64,000 nucleotides of DNA, taken from the NCBI RefSeq assembly GCF_030123505.1, contig NZ_CP126115.1, forward strand, positions 6,167,386 to 6,231,385, written 5' to 3'. The position numbers and the translations under genes were made by a program. The number at the start of each line of letters is the position of its first letter. The stretch's first letter is position 1. The notes under the pieces are model-generated. The model saw nothing but the letters and a program-made list of their open reading frames with translations. It had not been told where the DNA came from and made no database searches. This stretch comes from Neobacillus sp. YX16 (GTDB lineage: Bacteria > Bacillota > Bacilli > Bacillales > Cytobacillaceae). Below, piece by piece: positions 45,706 to 54,644 of the stretch.

Positions 45706-45948
45706 TTATTCCCCTGCAACGAATGGTAATAATGCCATTTGACGTGCACGTTTGATTGCAACTGTTAGTTTACGCTGATATTTAGCGCTTGTACCAGTTA
45801 CACGACGTGGTAAAATCTTTCCACGCTCAGAGATAAACTTTTTAAGTAAATCTACATCTTTATAATCGATGCGAGAGATACCATTTGCTGTAAAATAGCA
45901 CACTTTACGGCGCTTCGCGCGTCCGCCTTTACGTCCTCCACCTGCCAT
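45706..45948 (-). CDS. rpsR: 30S ribosomal protein S18
   Basis: This 80-residue protein starts [19 protein letters not shown]. The start at 45948 is fixed by GGAGGG upstream and by the family N terminus, and the longer frame to 45990 is not used. Conserved [22 protein letters not shown] and the basic C terminus are present. S18 binds S6 on the 30S platform. Confidence 0.97.
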   Translation of the reverse strand: MAGGGRKGGRAKRRKVCYFTANGISRIDYKDVDLLKKFISERGKILPRRVTGTSAKYQRKLTVAIKRARQMALLPFVAGE

Positions 45949-46002
45949 GAAAATTCCCTCCTTCATTACTGTTATTTTAGAAACGTTCATTCAAATTTTA
46001 CT

Positions 46003-46533
46003 TTAAAATGGTAAATCATCATCGGAGATGTCTATCTGACCGTTACCTGCGAACGGATCATCATCCACTTTAGTAAAACCTTTGTTATTATTATTGTTGT
46101 TGTTTTGATACTGACGTTGATTCTGATTGCCGCCGCCATAAGGATTTCCTTGCGGTTCCCTTGGAGGTGCACCGAAGTGATCGTTGTCGCTTCTTCCGCC
46201 GCCGCTAGATGCATTTTTAGGTTCAAGAAATTGAACACTTTCTGCCTGAACTTCAGTAACGTAAACACGCTTACCATCTTGTCCTTCATAGTTGCGGGTT
46301 TGAATACGGCCATCAACACCTGCAAGACTGCCCTTTTTCAAGAAGTTCGCCACATTTTCAGCAGGTTTTCGCCAAACAACACAATTAATAAAGTCTGCTT
46401 CACGCTCACCAGCCTGACTAGAAAACGGGCGGTTAACTGCTAAAGTAAAAGTAGCTACAGGAACCCCATTTGGTGTATAACGCAAATCAGGATCTTTTGT
46501 TAAACGGCCAACAAGCACGACACGATTCATCAT
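46003..46533 (-). CDS. ssb: Single-stranded DNA-binding protein SsbA
   Basis: This 176-residue protein coats single-stranded DNA at forks. The OB fold covers 1-105 ([23 protein letters not shown]). A Gly/Asn/Gln-rich flexible linker follows, including a run of eight asparagines. The acidic partner-binding tip is DDDLPF. The start at 46533 has AAGGAG nine bases upstream; the frame extends to 46587 without support. It lies between rpsF and rpsR. Confidence 0.96.
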   Translation of the reverse strand: MMNRVVLVGRLTKDPDLRYTPNGVPVATFTLAVNRPFSSQAGEREADFINCVVWRKPAENVANFLKKGSLAGVDGRIQTRNYEGQDGKRVYVTEVQAESVQFLEPKNASSGGGRSDNDHFGAPPREPQGNPYGGGNQNQRQYQNNNNNNNKGFTKVDDDPFAGNGQIDISDDDLPF

Positions 46534-46561
46534 CAGAATCAACTCCTTTTCTTTCGGAGAA

Positions 46562-46577
46562 TGTTTCATGTGAAACA
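46562..46577. promoter_or_regulatory. parS-like site between rpsF and ssb
   Basis: TGTTTCATGTGAAACA differs from the parS consensus by one base near the centre (CATG for CACG) and lies in the short rpsF-ssb spacer. It may bind Spo0J more weakly. Confidence 0.55.
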
Positions 46578-46599
46578 TTCTGACCAAAATACATATATA

Positions 46600-46887
46600 T
46601 TAAGCTTCTTCTTTAATTACTAAATGGCGAATGATATCTTCGCTGATTTTCGCAAGACGAGAAAATTCTTGTACCGCGTCAGCTGAAGATGTAGTTTTAA
46701 CGATTTCGTAATATCCATCACGGAAATCATTGATTTCGTAAGCTAAACGACGCTTACCCCAATCTTTTGTTTCAGCAGTTTCCGCACCGTTTTCAAGAAG
46801 AATTCCGTTGAAACGCTCAACAAGAGCTTTTTTCGCTTCATCTTCAATATTTGGGCGGATGATGTACATGATTTCGTACTTATTCAT
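46600..46887 (-). CDS. rpsF: 30S ribosomal protein S6
   Basis: This 95-residue protein starts [13 protein letters not shown] at 46887 behind AAAAGGAGGTG. The frame continues upstream to 46944 but across the leader. Ferredoxin-like S6 fold with [19 protein letters not shown] conserved. First gene of rpsF-ssb-rpsR. A structured leader sits directly before it. Confidence 0.97.
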   Translation of the reverse strand: MNKYEIMYIIRPNIEDEAKKALVERFNGILLENGAETAETKDWGKRRLAYEINDFRDGYYEIVKTTSSADAVQEFSRLAKISEDIIRHLVIKEEA

Positions 46888-46890
46888 CAC

Positions 46891-46934
46891 AGTCACCTCC
46901 TTTTGGTCTAAACGGCCCATTTTGGGCAAGGAGC
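46891..46934 (-). promoter_or_regulatory. S6:S18-binding autoregulatory leader of rpsF
   Basis: On the minus strand CTCCTT (46928-46933) can pair with AAGGAG of the ribosome-binding site (46897-46902). Inside lies a small hairpin GCCC/GGGC followed at once by the bases CG, forming the trinucleotide CCG. A conserved CCG beside a stem is the hallmark I recall for S6:S18 leader motifs. The fold would hide the rpsF ribosome-binding site when S6 and S18 are in excess. Confidence 0.6.
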
Positions 46935-46959
46935 AATTATTCATTACTCACAAGGTAAA

Positions 46960-46988
46960 ATTTTAGCATAGTTCATCAGGAAAAGCAA
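46960..46988 (-). promoter_or_regulatory. Probable sigma-A promoter of rpsF-ssb-rpsR
   Basis: Minus-strand TTGCTT (46983-46988), 17-bp spacer and TAAAAT (46960-46965), positioned about 75 bp before the rpsF start, so the transcript would include the leader hairpin. Confidence 0.6.
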
Positions 46989-47035
46989 GGTTGTTCACTA
47001 TTTCAGTTTTTTCCTTTATGCTGTGTTAAATTAGG

Positions 47036-47413
47036 CTGTTGATTTGTGCTCCACAAAGGAAAGCTTCTTTGAATAATCACCGCAGTGACAGGCGGTCTCT
47101 GCCTGTCACGAGGCGCTTCGCTTTCCGCAGGCGGCTCGGGAAGCCTGTCTAGCTGCAGCGCCTAGCCCCTCGAGTCGCTTCGGTCCCAACGTTGAAGTCA
47201 AAGAACGACTTCATCGTCAGGCCCTCCAGCGCTTGTCGGGGCTGGACAAGGCGCTTCCGCTTTTCCTACTCCTCGGCGCTAAGAGATGAGCGGGGTCTCC
47301 CCTGTCCCGTCCTCCTGCAGGACATTGATTTACATCCTCGAGTCTGCCCACGCACGAAGAAAATGCGATAGCATTTTCGAGGAGTCTCGCGCCTTCCGCA
47401 CAAATCAACATAG
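47036..47413. repeat. Dispersed GC-rich repeat, copy R2 (long, composite)
   Basis: The ends CTGTTGATTTGTGC and GCACAAATCAACA match copy R1, with an outer 8-bp inverted pair (GCTGTGTT at 47020, AACACAGC at 47437). The 378-bp interior keeps the family blocks but is interrupted by extra segments. These are a hairpin GTGACAGGC/GCCTGTCAC near 47090, an inserted block at about 47147-47265, and a 75-bp block (CCCACGCACGAAGAAAATGC) shared only with copy R4. It fills the rpsF-ychF gap. Open frames here are spurious. Confidence 0.8.
47147..47265. repeat. Second repeat type nested inside copy R2
   Basis: About 120 bp beginning CTAGCTGCAGCGCCTAG and ending GGCGCTTCCGCTTTTCC, with an internal inverted pair GAAGTC(N)nGACTTC and complementary GCGCC/GGCGC ends. 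It is absent from copies R1, R3 and R4. I recall near-identical sequence as a separate high-copy repeat in Bacillus-group genomes. Confidence 0.6.
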
Positions 47414-47472
47414 TTCTAAAATCAAAAGTTTCCTTCAACACAGCCTTCCCTTAAAAGTCTCCCCACGTAAAA

Positions 47473-47492
47473 AGCCCTGCGAATGCAAGGCT
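47473..47492 (-). terminator. Terminator of ychF
   Basis: AGCCTTGC and GCAGGGCT pair on the minus strand (one wobble) around a four-base loop, followed by TTTTT. Confidence 0.75.
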
Positions 47493-47499
47493 GACAATT

Positions 47500-48600
47500 T
47501 TATACATTAAAACGGAAGTGAATGACATCTCCATCTTTTACTAGATACTCTTTTCCTTCTAAACGGACTTTTCCAGCTTCCTTAGCGGCATTATAGCTTC
47601 CTGCTGCTAATAAGTCATCATAAGAAACTGTTTCTGCACGAATAAATCCGCGTTCAAAATCAGAGTGAATGATACCCGCACATTGTGGAGCTTTCATGCC
47701 ATGTATAAACGTCCATGCACGAACCTCCTGAACACCTGCTGTAAAGTAGGTAGCTAATCCAAGCAAATTATAAGCCGCACGAATTAATTGATCAAGTCCG
47801 GATTCTTCAATTCCAAGTTCCTCAAGGAACATTTGCTTTTCATCGCCTTCAAGCTCAGCAATTTCTTCTTCAATCTTTGCACAAATCACGATAACTTCAG
47901 CATTGTCTGCGGCTGCAAACTCACGAACCTTTTGAACATATTCGTTCTCTGTTGGATTCGCTACATCATCTTCACCAACGTTCGCCACATATAGAACGGG
48001 CTTAATCGTTAAAAGATGAAGCATTTTTGCAATTTTCAACTGTTCATCGGTAAATTCAACCGTCCGTGCTGGCTTCTCAGCTTCAAAAGCATCACGAAGC
48101 ATAGAAAGCACTTCAAACTCAGCCGCTGCCTCTTTATCTTTTTGCTTCGCTAGTTTTTCAACACGGCTTATCCGTTTCTCTACAGATTCCATATCCGCAA
48201 GAATTAACTCTAAGTTAATGACCTCTATATCTGAAATTGGATCAACTTTCCCTGAAACGTGAGTAATATTATCATCTGCAAAGCAGCGGACAACCTGACA
48301 AATCGCGTCTACTTGACGAATATGAGATAAGAATTTATTTCCTAATCCTTCACCTTTACTTGCACCCTTGACAATTCCTGCGATATCGGTAAATTCAAAT
48401 GCAGTGGGAACTGTCTTTTTCGGCTGAACAAGCTCAGTCAATTTATTTAGACGGTGGTCTGGTACTTCCACAATTCCTACGTTTGGATCAATCGTACAGA
48501 ACGGATAGTTAGCTGATTCAGCCCCAGCCTGTGTGATTGCATTAAATAATGTAGACTTACCAACATTCGGCAGCCCTACAATTCCTGCTGTTAATGCCAT
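47500..48600 (-). CDS. ychF: Redox-regulated ATPase YchF/OLA1 (YyaF)
   Basis: This 366-residue P-loop protein of the Obg family binds ribosomes and prefers ATP. The start at 48600 (MALTAGIVGLPNVGKST) follows GAGGAG. G1 is GLPNVGKS, G3 is FTDIAGIVKGASKGEGLGN, and the NKxD specificity motif is altered to a NVGED-type sequence, as expected for this subfamily. A coiled-coil insertion (about 130-200) and a C-terminal TGS domain (about 280-365, ending DVIHFRFNV) follow. Confidence 0.95.
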   Translation of the reverse strand: MALTAGIVGLPNVGKSTLFNAITQAGAESANYPFCTIDPNVGIVEVPDHRLNKLTELVQPKKTVPTAFEFTDIAGIVKGASKGEGLGNKFLSHIRQVDAICQVVRCFADDNITHVSGKVDPISDIEVINLELILADMESVEKRISRVEKLAKQKDKEAAAEFEVLSMLRDAFEAEKPARTVEFTDEQLKIAKMLHLLTIKPVLYVANVGEDDVANPTENEYVQKVREFAAADNAEVIVICAKIEEEIAELEGDEKQMFLEELGIEESGLDQLIRAAYNLLGLATYFTAGVQEVRAWTFIHGMKAPQCAGIIHSDFERGFIRAETVSYDDLLAAGSYNAAKEAGKVRLEGKEYLVKDGDVIHFRFNV

Positions 48601-48746
48601 TACTTTCACTCCTCAAAGAATATATCTATTTATAAAAATAACGTCCAAGTATTATTAAAAAGCCTCTCACAATTATAGGCATTAGCCCGTAAAAAGACAA
48701 GCAAAGAAAAGTGGAAGCCCTAGGCACTTAGGCTAAATAAGAAAAA

Positions 48747-48762
48747 CTGCCGCTATCGGCAG
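48747..48762 (-). terminator. Terminator after the molybdopterin oxidoreductase gene
   Basis: CTGCCG pairs with CGGCAG over a four-base loop, followed on the minus strand by TTTTTC. Confidence 0.8.
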
Positions 48763-48765
48763 CAG

Positions 48766-50763
48766 TTAGTTTATTTTTTCAATATTCACCAGGCAATCGT
48801 ACAAGGTACTGCCCAGGCCGTTATCGGATTCACTGCTTGAGGTTAGGTTATTAACGGAACCGCCAAACTGTCTCCACATTCCTTCATCGATATTAATCGT
48901 GTTAGGGTGTGCCTTTGGTAAAATGGAGAGATATCCCTTCACTTCTCCACGATTATTCCATACTCTTACAAAATCAACAGCCTTTAAATGCATATCGGTT
49001 GCAATATTTTCAGCAACTTCTATTTTTAGCTGAGGTGCTTTAGGAAGGAGATGATAGTTTTGTGAGTGATTTGATCTTAATGGATGAATGGTCAATAGGT
49101 GATACGGAAACTCTTCGGCTAGGAGCGGATTATTCCATTTTGATTCTTCAGGAACAGCTAATTTCAACTTACCTTCTTCACCCTTGTTCATAGAGGTAAA
49201 TTCATATTTTCCGGAAGCTGTCTTAAACTGGAAATCCTCCCATGGAACCCGCTTTACCGGCAATTCAAGAGAACTTTTCACTTTAAGTTCATCCAACGTT
49301 TTTCCCTTTTCAGCTAACGACAGAAGAGACAATTGAAGCATCTGCTCTCTTGATAGCCTAAAATCATCTCCAAATCCGAGTCTCTGTGCCAGCTGTGTCC
49401 AAATCCATAAATCAGATTTTGCTTCCCCAGGTGCTGAAACAAGTTTCGGACCATAATTGACGTAGTGATGATACATAGAGGAGTAATAAATATCTTCTTC
49501 CTCAAATGATGTTGTAGTTGGCAAAACATAATCAGCCAGTTGCGCTGTATCAGTCATAAATTGCTCAATAACCACCAAAGTCGAAACTGACGAAAAAGCT
49601 TTTTCCACGATGGATGAATCTGGAACTTGTGTAAGAGGATTGCCACAGGTGACGATAATCATCTTTATTTCTGGATCAATGGCAGCGAGCACTTCCTCCG
49701 CTTGCTTCATAATTGAAAACTGTCTATGGCTGGTTTTGCGATCACTCTTAGTTAAATTAGCAACATCAAAGCTTTGACCTACTTGGAGATTTGCATAATT
49801 GGCGCCTCCGCCAGCTATTCCAATGTTGCCGCTTACCGCAACAAGAGCGTCAATCAAACGAATAGTATTTCCGCCATTCTTGTATCGCTGCAGTCCAAGT
49901 CCCATAAAAGTTGATGTTGGTTTATCTGTAAAAACCTTTGCTAAAAGGTGGATCGTTTCTATTGGTACCTCTGTCATTTCACTGATTTTTTCTAAAGAAA
50001 TAGTGTTAATAAGGTTTTCTAAATCCTCAAATCCATACGTATATTGATCAATAAATCCACGATCTTCCATACCTAATCGAAGAATTTCCTTTATGATACC
50101 TGCAGCAAGTAAACCATCCATTCCCGGTTTTACTGATATATATTCATCTGCTATTTTTGCAGTTGCATTATATAATGGGTCAATAACAAAAATTTTTGCT
50201 CCATTTTTCTTTGCTTCTAGGAGTTTTTCATAAAAGTGCATATTGGTCCGCGCGACGTTTCTTCCCCAGATAATAATGTTTTTACTATATAGGATATCCT
50301 CTGGTTCATGACCATAAGCATCACCAAAATCCCACTTTTGTGCCTCAATTCCTGCACCCCAACAAAGTGATCCATAAATTTCTGTAACACCGCCATATCC
50401 ATTAAAAAAACGTTGGTCCAAATTTTTTAGAATCCCGTTGTTTGCATAATCATGACTATGGAGGACGGCGGTGGAACCATATTGTTCTTTAATTTCCTTT
50501 AACTTAAGGGAAATTTCATCTAGTGCTTGCTTCCATGAAATTTGCTGAAACTCTCCATTTACCTTTTTTAAAGGATAAAGAAGCCGTTCAGGAGAATTGG
50601 TCCTTGTTTCGAGCATTCTTCCTCTGCCGCAAATTTTCCCCTTGGTAATCGGGTGGGAGGGGTCACCTTCAACCTTTATTACTTTATTATTTTCAATACT
50701 TACAAGAAGACCGCAGCTGTCCCAGCAATTTAAAGGACATGCTGATTTCAGAACTTCCGCCAT
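48766..50763 (-). CDS. yyaE: Molybdopterin oxidoreductase (YyaE-like)
   Basis: This 665-residue member of the DMSO-reductase family lacks a Tat signal and is therefore cytoplasmic. The N terminus carries a [4Fe-4S] set C-x3-C-x3-C (CPLNCWDSC, about 9-17) and a fourth cysteine in KGKICGRGR. The molybdopterin regions are IIIWGRN, the GLGLQRYKNGG block and the C-terminal dinucleotide-binding domain (about 545-660). Length and position beside ychF match B. subtilis YyaE. The physiological substrate is unknown; assimilatory nitrate, sulfoxide or formate chemistry is possible. Confidence 0.88.
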   Translation of the reverse strand: MAEVLKSACPLNCWDSCGLLVSIENNKVIKVEGDPSHPITKGKICGRGRMLETRTNSPERLLYPLKKVNGEFQQISWKQALDEISLKLKEIKEQYGSTAVLHSHDYANNGILKNLDQRFFNGYGGVTEIYGSLCWGAGIEAQKWDFGDAYGHEPEDILYSKNIIIWGRNVARTNMHFYEKLLEAKKNGAKIFVIDPLYNATAKIADEYISVKPGMDGLLAAGIIKEILRLGMEDRGFIDQYTYGFEDLENLINTISLEKISEMTEVPIETIHLLAKVFTDKPTSTFMGLGLQRYKNGGNTIRLIDALVAVSGNIGIAGGGANYANLQVGQSFDVANLTKSDRKTSHRQFSIMKQAEEVLAAIDPEIKMIIVTCGNPLTQVPDSSIVEKAFSSVSTLVVIEQFMTDTAQLADYVLPTTTSFEEEDIYYSSMYHHYVNYGPKLVSAPGEAKSDLWIWTQLAQRLGFGDDFRLSREQMLQLSLLSLAEKGKTLDELKVKSSLELPVKRVPWEDFQFKTASGKYEFTSMNKGEEGKLKLAVPEESKWNNPLLAEEFPYHLLTIHPLRSNHSQNYHLLPKAPQLKIEVAENIATDMHLKAVDFVRVWNNRGEVKGYLSILPKAHPNTINIDEGMWRQFGGSVNNLTSSSESDNGLGSTLYDCLVNIEKIN

Positions 50764-50828
50764 ATTTCCTCACCCCCAAAATGATCTTTCTACTTTTTTA
50801 ATAGGATAATATATTTAAGCAAAAAAAA

Positions 50829-50854
50829 GAAGCATGATCTACTGCTCATGCTTC
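50829..50854 (-). terminator. Terminator overlapping the end of the DUF951 gene
   Basis: GAAGCATGA pairs with TCATGCTTC and is followed by a run of eight T on the minus strand. The stem includes the last codons of the DUF951 gene. Confidence 0.85.
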
Positions 50855-51036
50855 ACCAAAATTTTCTTCATTTTCCGAGAAAACTCACGCCTTGGGATCA
50901 TTACACTATGATCGCAGCCTTCACATTTGATGCGAATATCCATCCCCATGCGAATAATTTTCCAACGGTTCGTCCCACATGGATGCTGTTTTTTCATCTC
51001 AACAACATCATTTAACCCAAATTCTTTTTCTTCCAT
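50839..51036 (-). CDS. DUF951 family protein (YyzM-like)
   Basis: This 65-residue protein has the conserved pattern NDVVEMKKQHPCGTNRWKI, then GMDIRIKCEGCDHSVMIPR and REFSRKMKKIL. The HPCG and CxxC pair could bind a metal. The family is widespread in Firmicutes and usually sits beside the mechanosensitive channel and ychF, as here. No function is established that I know of. It follows the mscS-like gene by 15 bp and shares its transcript. Confidence 0.88.
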   Translation of the reverse strand: MEEKEFGLNDVVEMKKQHPCGTNRWKIIRMGMDIRIKCEGCDHSVMIPRREFSRKMKKILVKHEQ

Positions 51037-51051
51037 TGAAATCGCCTCCTC

Positions 51052-51936
51052 TTAAACACCAGGTTCAGTGATATTTCCAGAATTCTTTGAGTACATGACC
51101 ATACGCGGATATGGAATTTCAATTCCATGCGCATCTAAACATTCTTTAACATCTCTTTTTATATTCCTTGAAACACCTGCATGCTTCATTGGCAAGGTTT
51201 CAGCAACAATTCTCAAAACAATCTCTGATGGTCCCAAGGTTTGGATACCTAAAAGCTCAGGTGCTTTCGTTAATTCTTCGTATTGTTCAGGCATTTTTTC
51301 AAGTAAATCCTTAATGACCTTTTGCGTTTTTTCAATATCTTCTTCATATGCAACCGATATATCGATGATTGCAAGGCTGTTATTTAAAGAGAAATTTGTT
51401 ACTTGAATGATACTCCCATTCGGAAGAATATGAACTTCTCCTGTCCAGCTTTTTAACTTTGTTGTTCGCAAACCAATCGTTTGAACGGTTCCTTCAAATT
51501 GGTCAATTCGAACGTGATCACCAACTGAAAACTGATCTTCAAAAATGATAAAGAAACCGCTTATTACATCTTTGACAAGACTCTGCGCTCCAAAACCAAC
51601 GGCGAGTCCGACAACTCCAGCCCCGGCAATCAGCGCTTTTACATCGATGGTTAAGACAGAAAGAATCATCATAAAAGAAATAAAATAGACAACATATGTA
51701 AGTACATTATCAAGAAGCTTTGATAATGTCTCTTCTCTGCGTTCAGAAGTCTTAAGTGGAGAACGCGTTCTTATTTTAAAAATATTATCAATGGCTAAAC
51801 TGCCTAACTTAATTAAAATCTTAGCAACGATCATAATGGCAATGATTTTAAGTAAACCTTCCCCTATAGCTAACCATGTATCTTCATTTTGGAATTTATC
51901 AATAAATCTTTGAATAATCCTTTGAGTAGAACTCAT
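51052..51936 (-). CDS. Small-conductance mechanosensitive channel, MscS family
   Basis: This 294-residue membrane protein has three N-terminal helices (about 20-40, 68-90, 93-118). The pore helix is the Gly/Ala-rich IAGAGVVGLAVGFGAQSLVKDVISGFFIIFEDQ. The beta domain (SVGDHVRIDQFEGTVQTIGLRTTKL) and a mixed C-terminal domain follow. It releases solutes on hypo-osmotic shock. First gene of a short operon with DUF951. Confidence 0.92.
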   Translation of the reverse strand: MSSTQRIIQRFIDKFQNEDTWLAIGEGLLKIIAIMIVAKILIKLGSLAIDNIFKIRTRSPLKTSERREETLSKLLDNVLTYVVYFISFMMILSVLTIDVKALIAGAGVVGLAVGFGAQSLVKDVISGFFIIFEDQFSVGDHVRIDQFEGTVQTIGLRTTKLKSWTGEVHILPNGSIIQVTNFSLNNSLAIIDISVAYEEDIEKTQKVIKDLLEKMPEQYEELTKAPELLGIQTLGPSEIVLRIVAETLPMKHAGVSRNIKRDVKECLDAHGIEIPYPRMVMYSKNSGNITEPGV

Positions 51937-52050
51937 TTAAACACCCTTTCCCTCTGCCTGATGAATCACACTTATTTTACCAAGTTTCCTTTGTACTTTA
52001 TAGTATTGTGAATTATTCATTTTTTCAACTGGAATTCTTTGCTTGACTAC

Positions 52051-52080
52051 GTATAGATTTTCGGAATTTTCCGTATACTA
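52051..52080 (+). promoter_or_regulatory. Forespore-type (sigma-F/sigma-G) promoter of yyaC
   Basis: GTATA (52051-52055), 18-bp spacer and TATACTA (52074-52080) match the forespore pattern GHATR-N18-CATWHTA except for the first base of the -10 element. It lies 33 bp upstream of the yyaC start codon. Confidence 0.6.
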
Positions 52081-52112
52081 TTAAAAAGTAACACAGACCG
52101 AGGAGTGGACTT

Positions 52113-52730
52113 ATGAATCTGAAACCTAGTTTCTTGGATAGGAGGGCTAATACACAGCGAATACCTCATGATGATTTTCAAGCTGCTGAAAATCTTTCAA
52201 TGGAACTATTAAAGTTCCTGCCCAGGTATGCGGAGCGGCCGATCATTTTTGTTTGTATTGGAACTGACCGCTCAACTGGAGATTCACTAGGGCCGCTTGT
52301 GGGATCACTTCTAGAGGAGAAGGACATATCTTCCTTTCATGTGTATGGTACTCTAGATGAGCCCATTCATGCAGTAAATCTAAATGAACGTTTACAAGAA
52401 ATAACAATAAAACATCATGATCCCTATATTATTGGGATTGATGCCTGTTTAGGACGAATGAAAAATGTTGGTGTTATCCAGGTAGGTGATGGCCCGGTTA
52501 AACCTGGGGCTGGTGTAAATAAGGAGCTTCCTGCAGTTGGAAATATCCACATAACCGGTATCGTCAATGTCAGCGGCTTTATGGAGTTCTTTGTCTTACA
52601 AAATACACGCCTTAACCTGGTTATGAAAATGGCAAAAACAATTGCAAATGGTATTTATCAGGCAAGCATTCTTCATACAAAAGGAAGACTGCAAGAACTA
52701 ACACAGCAAGAGCAGAAAAAGACTAATTAA
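52113..52730 (+). CDS. yyaC: Spore protease-like protein YyaC
   Basis: This 205-residue protein of the YyaC/germination-protease-like family is divergent from its neighbours, as in B. subtilis. The fold resembles the hydrogenase-maturation/GPR protease family. Conserved blocks are FVCIGTDRSTGDSLGPLVGS (about 49) and IIGIDACLGRMKNVGVI (about 110). GAGGAG precedes the ATG. The upstream promoter suggests expression in the forespore. Its cleavage target is not known. Confidence 0.9.
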   Translation: MNLKPSFLDRRANTQRIPHDDFQAAENLSMELLKFLPRYAERPIIFVCIGTDRSTGDSLGPLVGSLLEEKDISSFHVYGTLDEPIHAVNLNERLQEITIKHHDPYIIGIDACLGRMKNVGVIQVGDGPVKPGAGVNKELPAVGNIHITGIVNVSGFMEFFVLQNTRLNLVMKMAKTIANGIYQASILHTKGRLQELTQQEQKKTN

Positions 52731-52731
52731 A

Positions 52732-52761
52732 AGAGCAATCTGGATTAACTCCAATTGCTCT
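52732..52761. terminator. Bidirectional terminator between yyaC and the DUF554 gene
   Basis: An 8-bp outer stem (AGAGCAAT with ATTGCTCT) has T-rich flanks on both strands, between convergent genes. Confidence 0.85.
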
Positions 52762-52789
52762 TTTTTATTTTCACAACTATGGTAAAGTA

Positions 52790-53512
52790 CTACAAATAAA
52801 GATTATATAGATAAAGAATTGTAACGATAAGCCCTGTCACAGCAATAGCAGGGAGGAGGTTTGCTACTTTAATTTTCACTAGTCCTGTTAGATTTAGACC
52901 GATGGCAAAAATCATGACACCGCCTGTTGCTGTCATTTCAACAATAAATTGATCCATCAATACTTGGGGAATAAATGTATTAATTTGAGTGGCAAATAAT
53001 GCAATGATTCCTTGATAGAGCATGACTGGTATGGCTGAAAAAATAACTCCTACCCCAAGAGTAGTAGTTAAAATAATTGAAGTGAAACCATCTATGAGCC
53101 CTTTTGTATACAATACATCGTGATCCCCGCGAATACCACTGTCAAGTGCCCCAATGATTGCCATAGCCCCAATGACAAAGATTAAAGTTGCTGTAACAAA
53201 TCCTTCTGCAATACTTCCTTTTCCAGTTGAACCGACAGAACCCATTTTCCTTTCCAGCCACAGCCCGAGTTGATTCAGCTTTTCTTCTAATTGCATGAGC
53301 TCGCCAAAAACAGCCCCCATAACCAAGCTGATAATTACAATCAAAAAATTTTCACTTTTTATTCCCATCTGTAATCCGAGCACTATCACCGACAAGCCAA
53401 TCGCATACATGACTGTTGTTCTCATGCTTTCAGGAATTCGGTTCAAGAGTTTACCAATAATTACCCCAATAATGATTAACAATCCATTTACAAGCGTTCC
53501 TAATAAAAACAT
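52790..53512 (-). CDS. DUF554 family membrane protein
   Basis: This 240-residue protein has about seven transmembrane helices. The Gly-rich opening (LLGTLVNGLLIIIGVIIGKLL) and later blocks GALDSGIRGDHDVLYTKGLIDGFTS and GVIFSAIPVMLYQG are typical of DUF554 (YdfK/YqgA-like). The two halves look like a duplicated fold. Function is unknown. It appears monocistronic, ending at the terminator shared with yyaC. Confidence 0.85.
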   Translation of the reverse strand: MFLLGTLVNGLLIIIGVIIGKLLNRIPESMRTTVMYAIGLSVIVLGLQMGIKSENFLIVIISLVMGAVFGELMQLEEKLNQLGLWLERKMGSVGSTGKGSIAEGFVTATLIFVIGAMAIIGALDSGIRGDHDVLYTKGLIDGFTSIILTTTLGVGVIFSAIPVMLYQGIIALFATQINTFIPQVLMDQFIVEMTATGGVMIFAIGLNLTGLVKIKVANLLPAIAVTGLIVTILYLYNLYL

Positions 53513-53603
53513 TGTCTATTCACCTATTCTTCGATTCTCGAAATTTATAATAGTATTAAACTATCATCTTTTGGTGCTGTTGGAAAGTTATTTTTTTTGG
53601 AAA

Positions 53604-53754
53604 GGCTGTGTTAGTATTACCTGTTGATTTCCGCTCCAGGCGGTTCGGGAAGCCTCCTCGGCGCTAAGAGATGAGCAGGGTCTCCCCTGTCCCGTCCTCC
53701 TGCAGGAGTCTCGCGCCTTCCGCTCCAATCAAATAAAGGAGTTAACTCACAGCC
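53604..53754. repeat. Dispersed GC-rich repeat, copy R3 (shortest form)
   Basis: 151 bp with outer ends GGCTGTG and CACAGCC. The interior has GGCGGTTCGGGAAGCCTCCT, GGGTCTCCCCTGTCCCGTCC and AGTCTCGCGCCTTCCG in the same order as R1. It lies between the DUF554 gene and spo0J. Confidence 0.8.
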
Positions 53755-53768
53755 TAATAAAAAAAAAT

Positions 53769-53788
53769 AAACCATCCTCTGATGGTTT
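53769..53788 (-). terminator. Terminator of the soj-spo0J operon
   Basis: AAACCATC pairs with GATGGTTT (four-base loop), and a T-rich run follows on the minus strand. The stem overlaps the spo0J stop codon. Confidence 0.88.
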
Positions 53789-54644
53789 AATATGCTTCTT
53801 CCTTGCCTAGCATTTCTAAAATCCGTTCTAAATCCTCTTCGGAGAAAAATTCAATTTCGATTTTTCCTTTATTTTTGGATTTCTTAATGTTTACAGTCGT
53901 ACCAAATCGTTCGCGAAGGGAGTGTTCCCGCTCCTGGATAAACACATCCTTTTTCTTCTCTGGCTTTTTTGTTTCACGTGGAACATTTTCATTTAATTGT
54001 TGGATGAGTTTTTCCAGTTGGCGAACATTCAACGATTCCTGAATAATTTTATCTACTATAGCTGGCAGCTTTGCCTTTTGTCTTAAGCCTAGGAGTGCCC
54101 GGCCATGCCCCATTGAAATTTTCTCCGTTGAAATTAACTCTTGAATCTTAGCAGGAAGAGAAAGTAGACGGATATGATTGGCTACATGCGGCCGGCTTTT
54201 TCCTAACCGCTTCGCTACTTCTTCTTGGGTAAAATTTAACTTTTCCATTAATGTTTGGTATGCTTGTCCTTCTTCAATAGCGTTTAGATCTTCTCGCTGA
54301 AGATTTTCCAATACTGCTAATTCCATCATTTGCTGCTCTGTTAACTCTCTGACAACAGCTGGAACAGTATCTAATTTTGCTTCTTTAGCCGCTCGAAAGC
54401 GTCTTTCTCCGACAACAATTTCATACCCTTTTATGCTTTTTCTTACCACAAGAGGCTGGAGTATTCCATGCTCTAATATAGAAGCTTTCAACTCATCAAT
54501 GGCCTCTTGTTGGAAGGTTTTCCTTGGCTGGTAAGGATTTGGACGCAATTCCTTTAAACTAATTTCTTGGACAGTCTCTTCCTTACCGGCTTCGATATTT
54601 GTAAAAAACGCATTTATGCCCTTTTTCCCTAAACCTTTAGCCAT
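53787..54644 (-). CDS. spo0J: Chromosome partitioning protein ParB/Spo0J
   Basis: This 285-residue CTPase clamp loads at parS and recruits condensin near the origin. The N-terminal CTP-binding domain shows [22 protein letters not shown] and GERRFRAAK (about 75-84). The helix-turn-helix domain (about 120-200) includes [25 protein letters not shown]-terminal dimerisation domain ends the protein. It overlaps soj by 8 bp, and a perfect parS lies inside the gene. Confidence 0.96.
   Translation of the reverse strand: MAKGLGKKGINAFFTNIEAGKEETVQEISLKELRPNPYQPRKTFQQEAIDELKASILEHGILQPLVVRKSIKGYEIVVGERRFRAAKEAKLDTVPAVVRELTEQQMMELAVLENLQREDLNAIEEGQAYQTLMEKLNFTQEEVAKRLGKSRPHVANHIRLLSLPAKIQELISTEKISMGHGRALLGLRQKAKLPAIVDKIIQESLNVRQLEKLIQQLNENVPRETKKPEKKKDVFIQEREHSLRERFGTTVNIKKSKNKGKIEIEFFSEEDLERILEMLGKEEAY
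53970..53985. promoter_or_regulatory. parS site inside spo0J
   Basis: TGTTCCACGTGAAACA on the minus strand matches the parS consensus TGTTNCACGTGAAACA exactly. B. subtilis also carries a parS inside spo0J. Confidence 0.9.

Noticed and set aside
47217..47510. Short open frames over the R2 repeat
   Set aside because: They run through the GC-rich repeat on both strands, lack ribosome-binding sites and recur wherever the repeat occurs.
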